DNA from: RPQJ01 sp052035645
Lineage (GTDB): Bacteria; Pseudomonadota; Gammaproteobacteria; Steroidobacterales; Steroidobacteraceae
Reading direction: 5' to 3'
Assembly (NCBI GenBank): GCA_052035645.1
Contig: JBPOHK010000050.1
Coordinates: 15,637-79,636 of the forward strand
DNA: 64,000 nt
The notes under the pieces are model-generated. The model did not search any database, was not told where the DNA came from, and saw only the letters and a list, made by a program, of their open reading frames with translations. This document shows, piece by piece, positions 24,934 to 33,308 of this stretch. Made by a program: the position numbers and the translations under genes. Within the stretch, counting starts at the first letter, position 1, and every line of letters starts with the position of its first letter.

Positions 24934-24948
24934 GCTCCATGCTGGTGC
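24934..24948. promoter_or_regulatory. Probable NtrC binding site
   Basis: GCTCCATGCTGGTGC matches the NtrC dyad GCACCA-N3-TGGTGC with one mismatch. It lies about 70 bases upstream of the predicted sigma54 transcription start for glnK. A second intact half-site GCACCA is at 24902-24907, about 115 bases upstream of that start, a usual enhancer distance. Confidence 0.55.
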
Positions 24949-24991
24949 GAAAAGGGCGGTCCGGAAGCCAAAACCCGCCGGCCCCGTGGGT

Positions 24992-25006
24992 CGGCACGGT
25001 TTCTGC
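24992..25006 (+). promoter_or_regulatory. Probable sigma54 promoter of glnK
   Basis: CGGCAC-N5-CTGC has the exact GG-GC spacing of the -24/-12 element (consensus TGGCAC-N5-TTGC) with one mismatch in each half. Transcription would start near 25018. A site of this kind fits nitrogen-controlled glnK, especially with the NtrC-like dyad upstream. Confidence 0.55.
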
Positions 25007-25131
25007 ATAGGTGTGCCGGAGACCCGGGCGTTCCCTGCGGACGGGGCAGATCGGCTGACTCTCGGTTTCCACGGAGCGTGGACCCGCCGCCGGCCGCCGG
25101 ACAATGACCAAGAGACGAGGAGCCAGACCCC

Positions 25132-25470
25132 ATGAAGCTGATCAGCGCAATCATCAAACCCTTCAAGCTGGACGACGTGCGCGCCGCCCTGTCGGAACTC
25201 GGCGTGTCCGGCATGACGGTGACGGAGGTGAAGGGGTTCGGGCGCCAGCGCGGCCACACGGAGCTCTACCGCGGCGCGGAGTACGTCGTCGACTTCGTGC
25301 CTAAGACGCGCATCGAGGTCGCGGTCAAGGACGCGCTGGTCGACCAGGTGGTCGAGGCCATCGTGAACTCGGCGCGTACCGGCAAGGTGGGCGACGGCAA
25401 GATCTTCATCTCCGAACTCGAGCGCGCCATCCGCATCCGCACCGGCGAGGCGGACGACCAGGCGCTCTGA
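25132..25470 (+). CDS. glnK: P-II nitrogen regulatory protein (GlnK/GlnB)
   Basis: Trimeric signalling protein of 112 residues. T-loop GRQRGHTELYRGAEY with the uridylylation site Y51; C-terminal signature TGKVGDGKIFISE and RIRTGE. The start MKLI and the end RTGEADDQAL are closer to GlnK than GlnB, but no amtB follows, so the assignment between the two is tentative. It senses ATP/ADP and 2-oxoglutarate and would act on GlnE, NtrB and AmtB. A likely sigma54/NtrC promoter precedes it. Confidence 0.93.
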   Translation: MKLISAIIKPFKLDDVRAALSELGVSGMTVTEVKGFGRQRGHTELYRGAEYVVDFVPKTRIEVAVKDALVDQVVEAIVNSARTGKVGDGKIFISELERAIRIRTGEADDQAL

Positions 25471-25533
25471 CGCCCCGGCTTTTGGCGTAGGATCGCGCCC
25501 CGGGCCCCCAGGGATCCCGGAGCGATCCTAGCC

Positions 25534-25914
25534 ATGTCCGATGCCACCACGCGCGAGGCGCTCGCCGGCGCCGTCGCGAAACTCCAACTGGGCAGCCAGC
25601 GCCGCCACGTCTTCCTGTGCGTGGGCGGCGGCAAGTGCGCGAAGGACGAGCGCTCCCAGGAGAGCTGGGACTACCTCAAGCGCCGCATCAAGGAACTCGG
25701 GCTGCACGACGTGCCGGGCGGGGTGATGCGCACCCGGGCGCAGTGCCTGCGCGTCTGCGTCGACGGACCGGTCGCCGTCGTCTATCCGGACGGCACCTGG
25801 TACCGAAAGTGCACGCCCGAGAACCTGGAGCGCATCCTCCAGGGGCACTTGTTGAACGGTCACGTGGTCGAAGACCTCGTGATCACCGAGGCGCCGCTGC
25901 CTCCCGTCGACTGA
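25534..25914 (+). CDS. Thioredoxin-like [2Fe-2S] ferredoxin
   Basis: Protein of 126 residues. HVFLCVGGGKCAKDE near the N-terminus and RAQCLRVCVDGPVAVVYPDG later give four candidate cluster ligands C29, C35, C71 and C75, the pattern of (2Fe-2S) ferredoxin-like proteins with a thioredoxin fold. The last ~30 residues (LERILQGHLLNGHVVEDLV) form the usual closing helix. It is 63 bases after glnK and 9 before the quinone oxidoreductase gene, so probably co-transcribed with the latter. Redox partner unknown. Confidence 0.85.
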   Translation: MSDATTREALAGAVAKLQLGSQRRHVFLCVGGGKCAKDERSQESWDYLKRRIKELGLHDVPGGVMRTRAQCLRVCVDGPVAVVYPDGTWYRKCTPENLERILQGHLLNGHVVEDLVITEAPLPPVD

Positions 25915-25923
25915 GGAGCGACC

Positions 25924-26898
25924 ATGCCCCACGCCATCCGCATCCACGCCTACGGCGGGCCCGAGGTCATGCGCTGGGAGGAGGTCGAGCCGCCCGCGCC
26001 GCGCAAGGGCGAGGTCCTGCTGCGCCACACGGCCATCGGCCTCAACTTCATCGACTGCTACGAGCGCACGGGCCTGTATCCCGGCGCCCTGCCGCTGATC
26101 CTCGGTCGCGAGGGGGCGGGCGTGGTGCTGGCCGTCGGTCCGGGCGTGAAGGGCGTGCAGGAGGGCGACCGGGTGGCTTACGCGGCCGGCAGCCCGGGCG
26201 CGTATGCCGAGCAGCGCGTGATGCCGGCCGACCGCCTCGTGCCGATCCCCGACGGCGTCAGCGACCGGCTCGCGGCCGCCGCCATGCTGAAGGGCATGAC
26301 GGCGCAGTTCCTGCTGCGGCGGACGTACCGCGTGAAGAAGGGCACGGTCGTCGTGATCCACGCGGCTGCGGGCGGTGTCGGCCTGATCGCCGCCCAGTGG
26401 GCCCGCGACCTCGGCGCCACCGTCATCGGCGTGGTGGGCAGCGAGAGCAAGGCCGCGCTCGCGCGCCAGCACGGCTGCCACGAAGTCGTGGTCACGGGCC
26501 ACGAGGACTTCGCGGCGCGGGTGAAGGCGATCACCCGCGGCAAGGGCGCCGACGTCGTGTACGACTCGGTCGGCAAGGACACCTTCTTCGGTTCGCTCGA
26601 CTGCCTCAGGCCCCTCGGCATGATGGTCACCTACGGCAACGCGTCCGGGCCCGTGCCGCCGTTCGCGCCCCTCGAGCTGTCGAAGCGCGGCTCGCTGTTC
26701 CTCACGCGCCCGACGCTCTTTCACTACGTCGCGAAACGCGCCGACCTCGAGCGTTCGGCGCGCGAGCTGTTCGAGGTCGTCGGCCGCGGCGCGGTGCGCA
26801 TCGAGATCGGCCAGACCTACCCGCTGCGCGACGTCGCGCAGGCGCACCGCGACCTCGAGGGACGACGCACGGTGGGCTCCACCGTGCTGCTGCCTTGA
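25924..26898 (+). CDS. NADPH:quinone oxidoreductase, QorA type
   Basis: Protein of 324 residues of the zeta-crystallin branch of the MDR superfamily, without zinc ligands. Starts MPHAIRIHAYGGPEVM; the conserved NFIDCYERTGLYP segment and the nucleotide-binding loop HAAAGGVGLIAAQWA are both present. It reduces quinones with NADPH and is soluble. The stop overlaps the TTG start of the next gene (TTGA), a sign of translational coupling. Confidence 0.92.
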   Translation: MPHAIRIHAYGGPEVMRWEEVEPPAPRKGEVLLRHTAIGLNFIDCYERTGLYPGALPLILGREGAGVVLAVGPGVKGVQEGDRVAYAAGSPGAYAEQRVMPADRLVPIPDGVSDRLAAAAMLKGMTAQFLLRRTYRVKKGTVVVIHAAAGGVGLIAAQWARDLGATVIGVVGSESKAALARQHGCHEVVVTGHEDFAARVKAITRGKGADVVYDSVGKDTFFGSLDCLRPLGMMVTYGNASGPVPPFAPLELSKRGSLFLTRPTLFHYVAKRADLERSARELFEVVGRGAVRIEIGQTYPLRDVAQAHRDLEGRRTVGSTVLLP

Positions 26899-28532
26899 AC
26901 CCGGGCCGGCCCCTGCGGCACCTCGCCGGCTGGCCGGTCGCGGTGCTGCTGGCCGCGGGCCTCGGACGGGCGGCCGCGTCACCGCTGCCGACGCCCGAGG
27001 AACTCGAGGCGGCGCATGCCGTGATCGGCCGCGTCGCGGTCGAGGCCGGCGACGTGTTCGACAACGCCATCCCGGGGGAGGGCGGCTGGCTCTATCGCAC
27101 GGCCAACGCGCTGCACGTCCGCACGCGCCCCGCGAACCTGCGGGCCCAGTTGCTGTTCAGGCCCGGCGACCCCTACGTGCACCGGCTCGTGCAGGAGACC
27201 GAGCGCATCCTGCGCGCCAACGACTACCTGTACGACGCGACCATCGAACCGGTGGCCTGGGACGGCCGCACGGTCGACCTCGTCGTGCGCACGCGCGACA
27301 ACTGGACGCTCAACCCGGGCATCAATTTCAGCCGCAAGGGCGGCGAGAACAAGTCGTCGCTGCAGATCGCCGAGAAGAACCTCCTCGGCACGGGGCAGCA
27401 GCTCGAGTTCGACTGGGGCAGGAACGTCGATCGCGACTTCCTGACGTTCGACTACGCCAATCCCCACTTCTTCTCGCCCTGGGTGAAGCTCGGCGTCACC
27501 TATTCCGACGCCAGCGACGGCGCGACCAAGGTCCTGCGCCTCGAGCAGCCCTTCTACGCGCTCGACACCGCCCGCGCGGCCGGCACCTGGCTCGCCGACG
27601 GCGAGCGCAACGATTCGCGCTACGTCCTCGGGCACGAGACCGGGCAATTCCGTCACCGCGAAGAGCACTACGAGGCCTGGGCCGGCCGCTCGAGCGGCTG
27701 GCGCGACGGCTGGGTGACGCGCTGGACGACCGGCGTGAGCTTCGAACGCAACCGCTTCGCCGTGCTGCCGGGCGAGCCGCCCGGCGGCCCGCTGCCGCCC
27801 GACCGCACCCTGGTCTACCCGTGGCTGGGCTGGGACCTGCTCGAGGACCGCTACCAGGAGCGCGTCAACCAGGACCAGATCGCGCGCACCGAGGACGTGC
27901 TGGTCGGCTGGCGGGCCGGCGCGCGGCTGGGCTACGCCGCCGAGGCGTTCGGTTCGACCCGCGACGCGGTGATCTTCAGTGGCTACCTGCAGGACGGCGT
28001 CGACCTGCGGCCCGACGAGTCGCTGTTCGGCAGCGCGAGCGCGTCGGGCCGGCTCGAGGGCGGCACGCTGCGCGACGGCGTCCTGTCGGCCGAGTTGCGC
28101 TACTACCGGCGCACGTCGAAGCGGTTCAAGTTCTTCGCGTCGGCCGGCGGCACGGTCACCGGGAACCTCGATCCCGAGCAGCAACTGCTGCTCGGGGGCG
28201 ACAGCGGCCTGCGCGGCTACCCGCTGCGCTACCAGGCCGGCACCTCGAAGGCGCTGCTCACGCTCGAGGAACGCTACTACACCGACTGGTATCCGTTCCG
28301 GCTGTTCCACGTCGCCGGCGCGGTGTTCTTCGACATGGGGCGCACCTGGGGCACGGACGTCACCGGCGCGGGCAGCGACGGCCTGCTCAAGGACGTCGGC
28401 ATCGGCCTGCGGCTCGGCTCCAGCCGCTCGGCCTTCGGCAACGTGCTGCACGTCGACCTCGCGTTCCCGCTCGACGGCGATCCGTCGATCTCGAACGTGC
28501 AGTTCGTCGTGGAGACGAAGGGACAGTTCTAG
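26895..28532 (+). CDS. Omp85/BamA-like outer membrane protein
   Basis: Protein of 545 residues if the TTG at 26895 is used; it gives a basic n-region and the hydrophobic stretch GWPVAVLLAAGLG, a Sec signal cut near AAASP. One POTRA-like region (about 70-135) precedes a surface-antigen beta-barrel (about 145-545) with LLGTGQQLEFDWG, GDSGLRGYPLRYQ and a C-terminal Phe (ETKGQF) as needed for Bam-mediated insertion. GDSGLRGY is the VRGF-type loop of Omp85 proteins. Function unknown: too short for BamA (five POTRAs), nearer to TamA-like or lipid-transfer barrels. The alternative GTG at 26942 would cut into the signal peptide. Confidence 0.82.
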   Translation: MNPGRPLRHLAGWPVAVLLAAGLGRAAASPLPTPEELEAAHAVIGRVAVEAGDVFDNAIPGEGGWLYRTANALHVRTRPANLRAQLLFRPGDPYVHRLVQETERILRANDYLYDATIEPVAWDGRTVDLVVRTRDNWTLNPGINFSRKGGENKSSLQIAEKNLLGTGQQLEFDWGRNVDRDFLTFDYANPHFFSPWVKLGVTYSDASDGATKVLRLEQPFYALDTARAAGTWLADGERNDSRYVLGHETGQFRHREEHYEAWAGRSSGWRDGWVTRWTTGVSFERNRFAVLPGEPPGGPLPPDRTLVYPWLGWDLLEDRYQERVNQDQIARTEDVLVGWRAGARLGYAAEAFGSTRDAVIFSGYLQDGVDLRPDESLFGSASASGRLEGGTLRDGVLSAELRYYRRTSKRFKFFASAGGTVTGNLDPEQQLLLGGDSGLRGYPLRYQAGTSKALLTLEERYYTDWYPFRLFHVAGAVFFDMGRTWGTDVTGAGSDGLLKDVGIGLRLGSSRSAFGNVLHVDLAFPLDGDPSISNVQFVVETKGQF

Positions 28533-29041
28533 CCGGCGAGGACGGCGATGCGGTCGATCTCGAGCGCGAACGGCCCCGCCTGCTTCTCGCTGATCATGAG
28601 GCCCAGCGCCCGCACGCGCGCCGGATCGAGCGGCGGCGCGCCCGGCACGGCCCGGCCGCGAAAGCTGGCCACGAACGACGCCAGGGGCAGCGTGCAGTCG
28701 TGCCACTCGCCGGCGGGCGGCGTGAAGCGCGCCTGGTACTGCACGCCGTCGTAGCCGTCGTCCGTGCGCAGCGTGAACTTGTAGGTCCGGCCGTCGCCGC
28801 GCACGCGCAGCACGAAGGCGCTCGCGCCGGCTGCCGGCCAGGCCCGCGCGAGCGTGCGGCAGGAGGCGAAGCCGCCGCCGAAGTCGAGCGACACGCGGCC
28901 GGCGAAGAGCGCGACGCCCGGCGCGGCGCGCTCGAACCTGCTGCGGGAGACTCCGCCCATGACGACGTCGTCGACCGCGCCCCACGGCGCGAAGTCGTCG
29001 CCGGAATCGAAGTCCAGCAGGGGGCGCAGTTCCGCCGCCAT
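28529..29041 (-). CDS. CIA30-family protein
   Basis: Protein of 170 residues of the complex I intermediate-associated protein 30 family. It carries WGAVDDVVMGGVSRSRFE and the core GGFASCRTL...FVLRVRGDGRTYKFTLR, quoted in parts, and ends in a galactose-binding-like jelly roll (FALEIDRIAVL). In eukaryotes CIA30 assists complex I assembly; the bacterial role is not established. It is convergent with the barrel gene (4-base overlap) and followed 6 bases on by the alcohol dehydrogenase start region on the other side. Confidence 0.85.
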   Translation of the reverse strand: MAAELRPLLDFDSGDDFAPWGAVDDVVMGGVSRSRFERAAPGVALFAGRVSLDFGGGFASCRTLARAWPAAGASAFVLRVRGDGRTYKFTLRTDDGYDGVQYQARFTPPAGEWHDCTLPLASFVASFRGRAVPGAPPLDPARVRALGLMISEKQAGPFALEIDRIAVLAG

Positions 29042-29047
29042 GTCGCC

Positions 29048-30175
29048 TCAGCCGATCTCGATCACCTGCCGGATCGAGGCGCCGGCCGCGAGCCGGTCGA
29101 ACGCGACGTTGATGTCGGCGAGCCGGATGCGCTCGCTCAGCAGCAGGTTCACGGGCAGGCGGCCCGCGCGGTACCACTCGACGAACTGCGGGATGTCGCG
29201 TTCCGGAACGCAGCTGCCGAGGTAGCTGCCCTTGACGGTGCGCTCCTCGGCCACGAGGTTGACGTGCTGGATCGCGAACGTCTGCTGGGGATGCGAGAGG
29301 CCGGCCGACACGGTGCTGCCGCCGCGCCGCGTGATCCGGTACGCGAGCTCCATCGCGCGCGCCGAGCCCGCCATCTCGAAGGCGAAGGCCACGCCGCCCC
29401 TCGTCAGCTCGCGCACCTGCTCGATCGCATCGGGTGCCGAGGCGTTCACGACGGCCGTCGCGCCGAGCTCTCGTGCCGCCGCCAGCTTGCCCTCGTTGAC
29501 GTCGATGGCGACCACGTGCGGCGCCTCGAGCATGCGGCCCGCGAGCAGCGCAGCGAGGCCGACGCCGCCGAGGCCGACCACTGCCATCGAAGCGCCGCGC
29601 GGCATCGCCGCGGTGTTCACGACCGCGCCCACGCCGGTCATCACCGCGCAGCCGAACAGGGCCGCTTCGGCGAACGGCAGCGAGGCGTCGATGCGCACCA
29701 GCGAGCGGCGCGACAGGGTCGCGTATTCGGCGAAGCCCGAGACGCCGAGGTGGTGCTGCAGCGGCGTCGCCGCCTGGTGCAGCCGACGGGCGCCCGACAG
29801 CAGCGTGCCCGCGGTGTTGGCGGCGAGCCCGGGCTCGCACAGCGCGGGCCGGCCGCCGCTGCACGGGTCGCAGTGTCCGCAGCTGGGCACGAACGCGGCG
29901 ACCACGTGATCGCCGCGCCGCAGGTCGTCGACGCCCGCGCCGATTTCCTCGACGACGCCGGCGACCTCGTGACCGAGCACCATCGGCAGCGGCCGCGGCC
30001 GGTTGCCGTCGATCACCGAGAGATCGGAGTGGCACAGGCCGGCGGCGCGCACCCGCACCAGCACCTCGCCGGGCCCCGGCGCGTCGAGTTCGACGGCCTC
30101 GATGCCGAGCGGCTTCGACTCGGCGTACGGCGCAGGCAGGCCGGACTGGCGCAGGACGGCGGCTTGGATCTTCAT
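29048..30175 (-). CDS. Zinc-dependent alcohol dehydrogenase
   Basis: MDR-family dehydrogenase of 375 residues. Catalytic zinc ligands: Cys in AAGLCHSDLSV and GHEVAGVV; structural zinc Cys set CGHCDPCSGGRPALC; cofactor loop VVGLGGVGLAALL. It is closer to class III/long-chain alcohol dehydrogenases than to the small MDR reductases. NAD(H) and an alcohol or aldehyde are the expected substrates; the specific one cannot be told. The ATG at 30173-30175 (MKIQAAVLR) matches the family start. It shares an operon-like position with the CIA30 gene downstream. Confidence 0.9.
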   Translation of the reverse strand: MKIQAAVLRQSGLPAPYAESKPLGIEAVELDAPGPGEVLVRVRAAGLCHSDLSVIDGNRPRPLPMVLGHEVAGVVEEIGAGVDDLRRGDHVVAAFVPSCGHCDPCSGGRPALCEPGLAANTAGTLLSGARRLHQAATPLQHHLGVSGFAEYATLSRRSLVRIDASLPFAEAALFGCAVMTGVGAVVNTAAMPRGASMAVVGLGGVGLAALLAGRMLEAPHVVAIDVNEGKLAAARELGATAVVNASAPDAIEQVRELTRGGVAFAFEMAGSARAMELAYRITRRGGSTVSAGLSHPQQTFAIQHVNLVAEERTVKGSYLGSCVPERDIPQFVEWYRAGRLPVNLLLSERIRLADINVAFDRLAAGASIRQVIEIG

Positions 30176-30255
30176 GCCGCGAGGGTAACGGAGCGTGCTT
30201 TCGCGCGCGAGTGCGATTAATGTCGCAGGCCCGACCCGCCGCAAGCGATCCGCCG

Positions 30256-30726
30256 ATGACCGCGCCCGCCCGCGAACTGCCCACGCGCCGCGACGAGTTC
30301 CGCGTCCTGCGCACCATCACCACGCGCTGGATGGACAACGACCACTACGGCCACGTGAACAACGTCGTCTACTACTCGTACTTCGACACGGCGGTGAACG
30401 GCTTCCTGATCGAGGCGAGCGGCACCGACGTCCGGGACCTGCCGGCGATCGGCATCGTCGCCGAGACGAGCTGCCGCTTCCTGAAGGAGTTGAGCTTCCC
30501 CGAGACCGTGCACGCGGGGCTGGCGCTCGAGAGGCTGGGCAACTCGAGCGTGGTGTACCGCATCGGGCTGTTCCGCAACGAGGAGCGCGAGCCCGCGGCG
30601 CTCGGCCGCTTCGTGCACGTCTACGTCGACAGCGTCACGCGCCGGCCGGTGCCGGTGCCGGCGCCGATCCGGGCCGCGCTCGCCGCGCTGGACGACGGCG
30701 CCGTCGGCACCTCGCCGCTGCCCTGA
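30256..30726 (+). CDS. Acyl-CoA thioesterase, hotdog fold (4HBT/FadM-like)
   Basis: Protein of 156 residues from the ATG at 30256. Hotdog motif TTRWMDNDHYGHVNNVVYYSY with the catalytic Asp region DNDHYGHVNN, and CRFLKELSFPETVHAGL in the second half. An in-frame ATG at 30220 would add 12 residues with no homology; neither start has a strong Shine-Dalgarno. Hydrolyses acyl-CoA; chain length unknown. Convergent with ilvH, separated by 15 bases. Confidence 0.87.
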   Translation: MTAPARELPTRRDEFRVLRTITTRWMDNDHYGHVNNVVYYSYFDTAVNGFLIEASGTDVRDLPAIGIVAETSCRFLKELSFPETVHAGLALERLGNSSVVYRIGLFRNEEREPAALGRFVHVYVDSVTRRPVPVPAPIRAALAALDDGAVGTSPLP

Positions 30727-30741
30727 GGGCCTCGCCCGGGC

Positions 30742-31245
30742 TCAGGACTCCAGGACTTCCTTGCCCTTCTGGATGGCGAGCGCGCCGCTGCGCACGACCT
30801 CGAGCACCTCGCCGAAGTTCGACACCTCGGCCACGAAGCGGTTGATGTCCGCCTCGCTGCTGGTGAGCTCGATGGTGAAGCTGTCGGCCGCGTCCCACAG
30901 CACGCGGCCGCCCGCCCGCTGCGTGGCCGCCCACAGCGAGCCCACCTGCGTCGCCTTGCCCTTGAGCTTGATGAGCAGCAGCTCGCGCTCGAAGTGCTCC
31001 TCGCGCGTGACGTCCTCGACGTCGACCACGTCGACCAGCTTCAGGAGCTGCTGCGAGATCTGCTGGATGACGGCCTCGCTGCCCGTGGTGACCAGCGTGA
31101 GGCGCGACACCGCCGGGTCGTCCGTCGGCGCGACCGACAGCGACTCGATGTTGTAGCCGCGGGTCGAGAACAGGCCCGCCACCCGCGTGAGGGCGCCGGA
31201 CTCGTTCTGCAGGGTGATGGCGATGATGTGTCGCTGGCGTCGCAC
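30742..31245 (-). CDS. ilvH: Acetolactate synthase small (regulatory) subunit
   Basis: Protein of 167 residues. N-terminal ACT domain (RHIIAITLQNESGALTRVAG, then GYNIESLSVAPTDDP) binds valine for feedback control; the C-terminal domain (about 85-165) contacts the large subunit (RELLLIKL and FTIELTSSEADINRF). It is not downstream of the large subunit as in most bacteria but divergent from it, with a 205-base gap between. Confidence 0.95.
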   Translation of the reverse strand: MRRQRHIIAITLQNESGALTRVAGLFSTRGYNIESLSVAPTDDPAVSRLTLVTTGSEAVIQQISQQLLKLVDVVDVEDVTREEHFERELLLIKLKGKATQVGSLWAATQRAGGRVLWDAADSFTIELTSSEADINRFVAEVSNFGEVLEVVRSGALAIQKGKEVLES

Positions 31246-31291
31246 GGCGGGCTCCGGTCCTGTCCCGTCGGGCTGCCGGGACCATAAGTCA

Positions 31292-31348
31292 ATGATTCGT
31301 ATTGGGATTACGGCGACGGTCGGCCGCCACGGCCCGACCCAAGAATAG
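31292..31348 (+). CDS. Candidate Ile/Thr/Val-rich leader peptide before ilvB
   Basis: An 18-codon reading frame, MIRIGITATVGRHGPTQE, in the ilvB leader. Ile at codons 2, 4 and 6, Thr at 7 and 9, Val at 10, all AUU for Ile. Branched-chain biosynthesis genes of gammaproteobacteria often use such leaders for attenuation. A short hairpin GATCG-N5-CGATC (31351-31365) lies right after its stop, but there is no U-tract and no good Shine-Dalgarno, so this remains tentative. Confidence 0.3.
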   Translation: MIRIGITATVGRHGPTQE

Positions 31349-31450
31349 GGGATCGCCCCCCGATCGCATAGATGGACGCTGGGAAATCAGGCTGTTAGGC
31401 TCCGTTGCATCGCAACACGACAATTCACCGACCCTGCCAGGCCCGCCGCC

Positions 31451-33307
31451 GTGAAAACGAGCCACGCCGCCGCCCGTCCCGCTGCGCACCCGCGCGCCGG
31501 CCAGATCCTGACCGGTGCCGAGACCATCGTGCAGGTGCTGGTCGACGAGGGCGTGGACGTCATCTTCGGCTACAGCGGCGGCGCCATCCTGCCCACCTAC
31601 GACGCCGTGTTCCGCCACAACGTGGAACAGGCCGCCGCGGGCCACGGCCACCCGATGCCGCTGATCGTGCCGGCCAACGAGCAGGGCGCCGGCTTCATGG
31701 CCGCCGGCTACGCGAGGGCCAGCGGCAAGGTCGGCGTCTGCATCGTCACGTCCGGACCCGGCGCCACCAACACGGTCACCCCGGTGCGCGACTGCGCCGC
31801 GGATTCCGTGCCGATCGTCGTCATCTGCGGCCAGGTGCCCACGGCCTCGATCGGCAGCGACGCGTTCCAGGAAGCGCCGGTCAGCAACATCATGGGCGCC
31901 GTCGCCAAGCACTGCTTCCTCGTCACCGACCCGACCCGCCTCGAGGCCACTGTGCGCACCGCGTTCGAGATCGCGCGCACGGGCCGGCCGGGACCGGTCG
32001 TCATCGACGTGCCGAAGGACGTGCAGAACTGGCAGGGCGCGTTCCAGGGCGAGGGCCACCTGCCCGCGCGCGGCTATCGCCAGCGCATGCAGCAGGTGCT
32101 CGAGAGCGCGGTGGACGAGCCGGAGTGCGCGAAGTTCTTCGCCATGCTCGCGGAAGCGAAGCGGCCGCTCGTCTACGCCGGCGGCGGCGTGATCCACGGC
32201 GGGGCCGCCGACGAGCTGCGCGCGTTCGCCGACGAGTTCGGGCTCCCGGTCGTCACCACGCTGATGGGCATCGGCGCGGTCGACACCACCAGCCCGCTGT
32301 CGCTGCGCATGCTCGGCATGCACGGCGCGGCCTTCGCCAACTACGCGGTCGAGGACTGCGACTTCCTCATCGCCCTCGGCGCGCGCTTCGACGACCGCGT
32401 CGCCGGCGTGCCCGCGAAGTTCGCGCCGAACGCGAAGCGCATCGCGCACATCGACGTGGACGGCTCGGAGATCAACAAGGTCAAGCGCGTGCAGTGGAAC
32501 CACGTCGGCCTGATCCCGCCCGCGCTCGCGGCGCTGCGCGCTTACGGCCGGCGGCAGGCGTTCCGCCGCGACTGGTCGGAGTGGCACGGCCACCTCGCCA
32601 CGCTCAAGCAGAAGTACGCGATGAACTACGATCGCGACAGCGAGCAGATCCAGCCGTACTACGTGATCGAGGAGATCAACCGGCTGACGAAGGGCGAGGC
32701 GGTGATCGCCACGGGCGTCGGCCAGCACCAGATGTGGGCCGCGCAGTACTTCGACTTTCGCGAGCCGCGCCTGTGGCTCACCTCCGGCAGCATGGGCACG
32801 ATGGGTTTCGGCCTGCCGGCGGCGATCGGCGCGCAGTTCGCGCGGCGCGACAAGCTGGTGATCGACATCGACGGCGACGCGAGCATGCGCATGAACCTCG
32901 GCGAGCTCGAGACCGTCACCACCTACGACCTGCCCGTGAAGGTCGTCGTGCTGAACAACTTCGGCGACGGCATGGTGCGGCAGTGGCAGAAGCTGTTCTA
33001 CAAGGGCCGGCACGCCGGCAGCGACAAGTCGCTGCACAAGAAGGACTTCGTCAAGGCCGCGCAGGCGGACGGCTACCGTTACGCCGTGCGGCTCGATCGC
33101 AAGGCCGACGTGCCTCGCGTCGTGAAGGAGTTCATCGAGTTCGACGGCCCGGCGTTCCTCGAGGTCATCATCGACACGGAGGCCGGCGTGTATCCGATGG
33201 TCGGCCCCGGGCAGTCCTACGACGCGATGATCACCGGCGATCACATTCCGTCGCGCAGCCTGCGCGACGTGCCGCCGCCGTCGCCCGACACCACCGAGAT
33301 GTTCTGA
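31451..33307 (+). CDS. ilvB: Acetolactate synthase large (catalytic) subunit, divergent type
   Basis: ThDP/FAD enzyme of 618 residues making acetolactate or acetohydroxybutyrate for Val, Leu and Ile. Catalytic Glu lies in VPANEQGAGFMAAGYAR (most bacterial enzymes have RHEQG); the ThDP motif runs from GDASMRMNLGELE to VVVLNN (GDG usually at the start); VRQWQKLFYKGRH closes the active-site region. Domain order is normal (ThDP-pyrimidine, FAD, ThDP-diphosphate). GTG start. The ANEQ and GDAS variants suggest a less common AHAS lineage. Its 3' end runs into the second REP-like element 2 bases after the stop. Confidence 0.9.
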   Translation: MKTSHAAARPAAHPRAGQILTGAETIVQVLVDEGVDVIFGYSGGAILPTYDAVFRHNVEQAAAGHGHPMPLIVPANEQGAGFMAAGYARASGKVGVCIVTSGPGATNTVTPVRDCAADSVPIVVICGQVPTASIGSDAFQEAPVSNIMGAVAKHCFLVTDPTRLEATVRTAFEIARTGRPGPVVIDVPKDVQNWQGAFQGEGHLPARGYRQRMQQVLESAVDEPECAKFFAMLAEAKRPLVYAGGGVIHGGAADELRAFADEFGLPVVTTLMGIGAVDTTSPLSLRMLGMHGAAFANYAVEDCDFLIALGARFDDRVAGVPAKFAPNAKRIAHIDVDGSEINKVKRVQWNHVGLIPPALAALRAYGRRQAFRRDWSEWHGHLATLKQKYAMNYDRDSEQIQPYYVIEEINRLTKGEAVIATGVGQHQMWAAQYFDFREPRLWLTSGSMGTMGFGLPAAIGAQFARRDKLVIDIDGDASMRMNLGELETVTTYDLPVKVVVLNNFGDGMVRQWQKLFYKGRHAGSDKSLHKKDFVKAAQADGYRYAVRLDRKADVPRVVKEFIEFDGPAFLEVIIDTEAGVYPMVGPGQSYDAMITGDHIPSRSLRDVPPPSPDTTEMF

Positions 33308-33308
33308 C

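Larger units (their letters stand above)
24780..25131. other. 352-base intergenic region upstream of glnK
   Basis: No coding gene is supported here. The region holds the glnK control elements listed separately (NtrC-like site at 24934-24948, half-site GCACCA at 24902-24907, sigma54 site at 24992-25006) and about 115 bases of leader with AGACGAGGAGCC before the ATG. The part next to 24780 must contain the promoter of the ferredoxin reductase gene, not identified. Confidence 0.6.
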
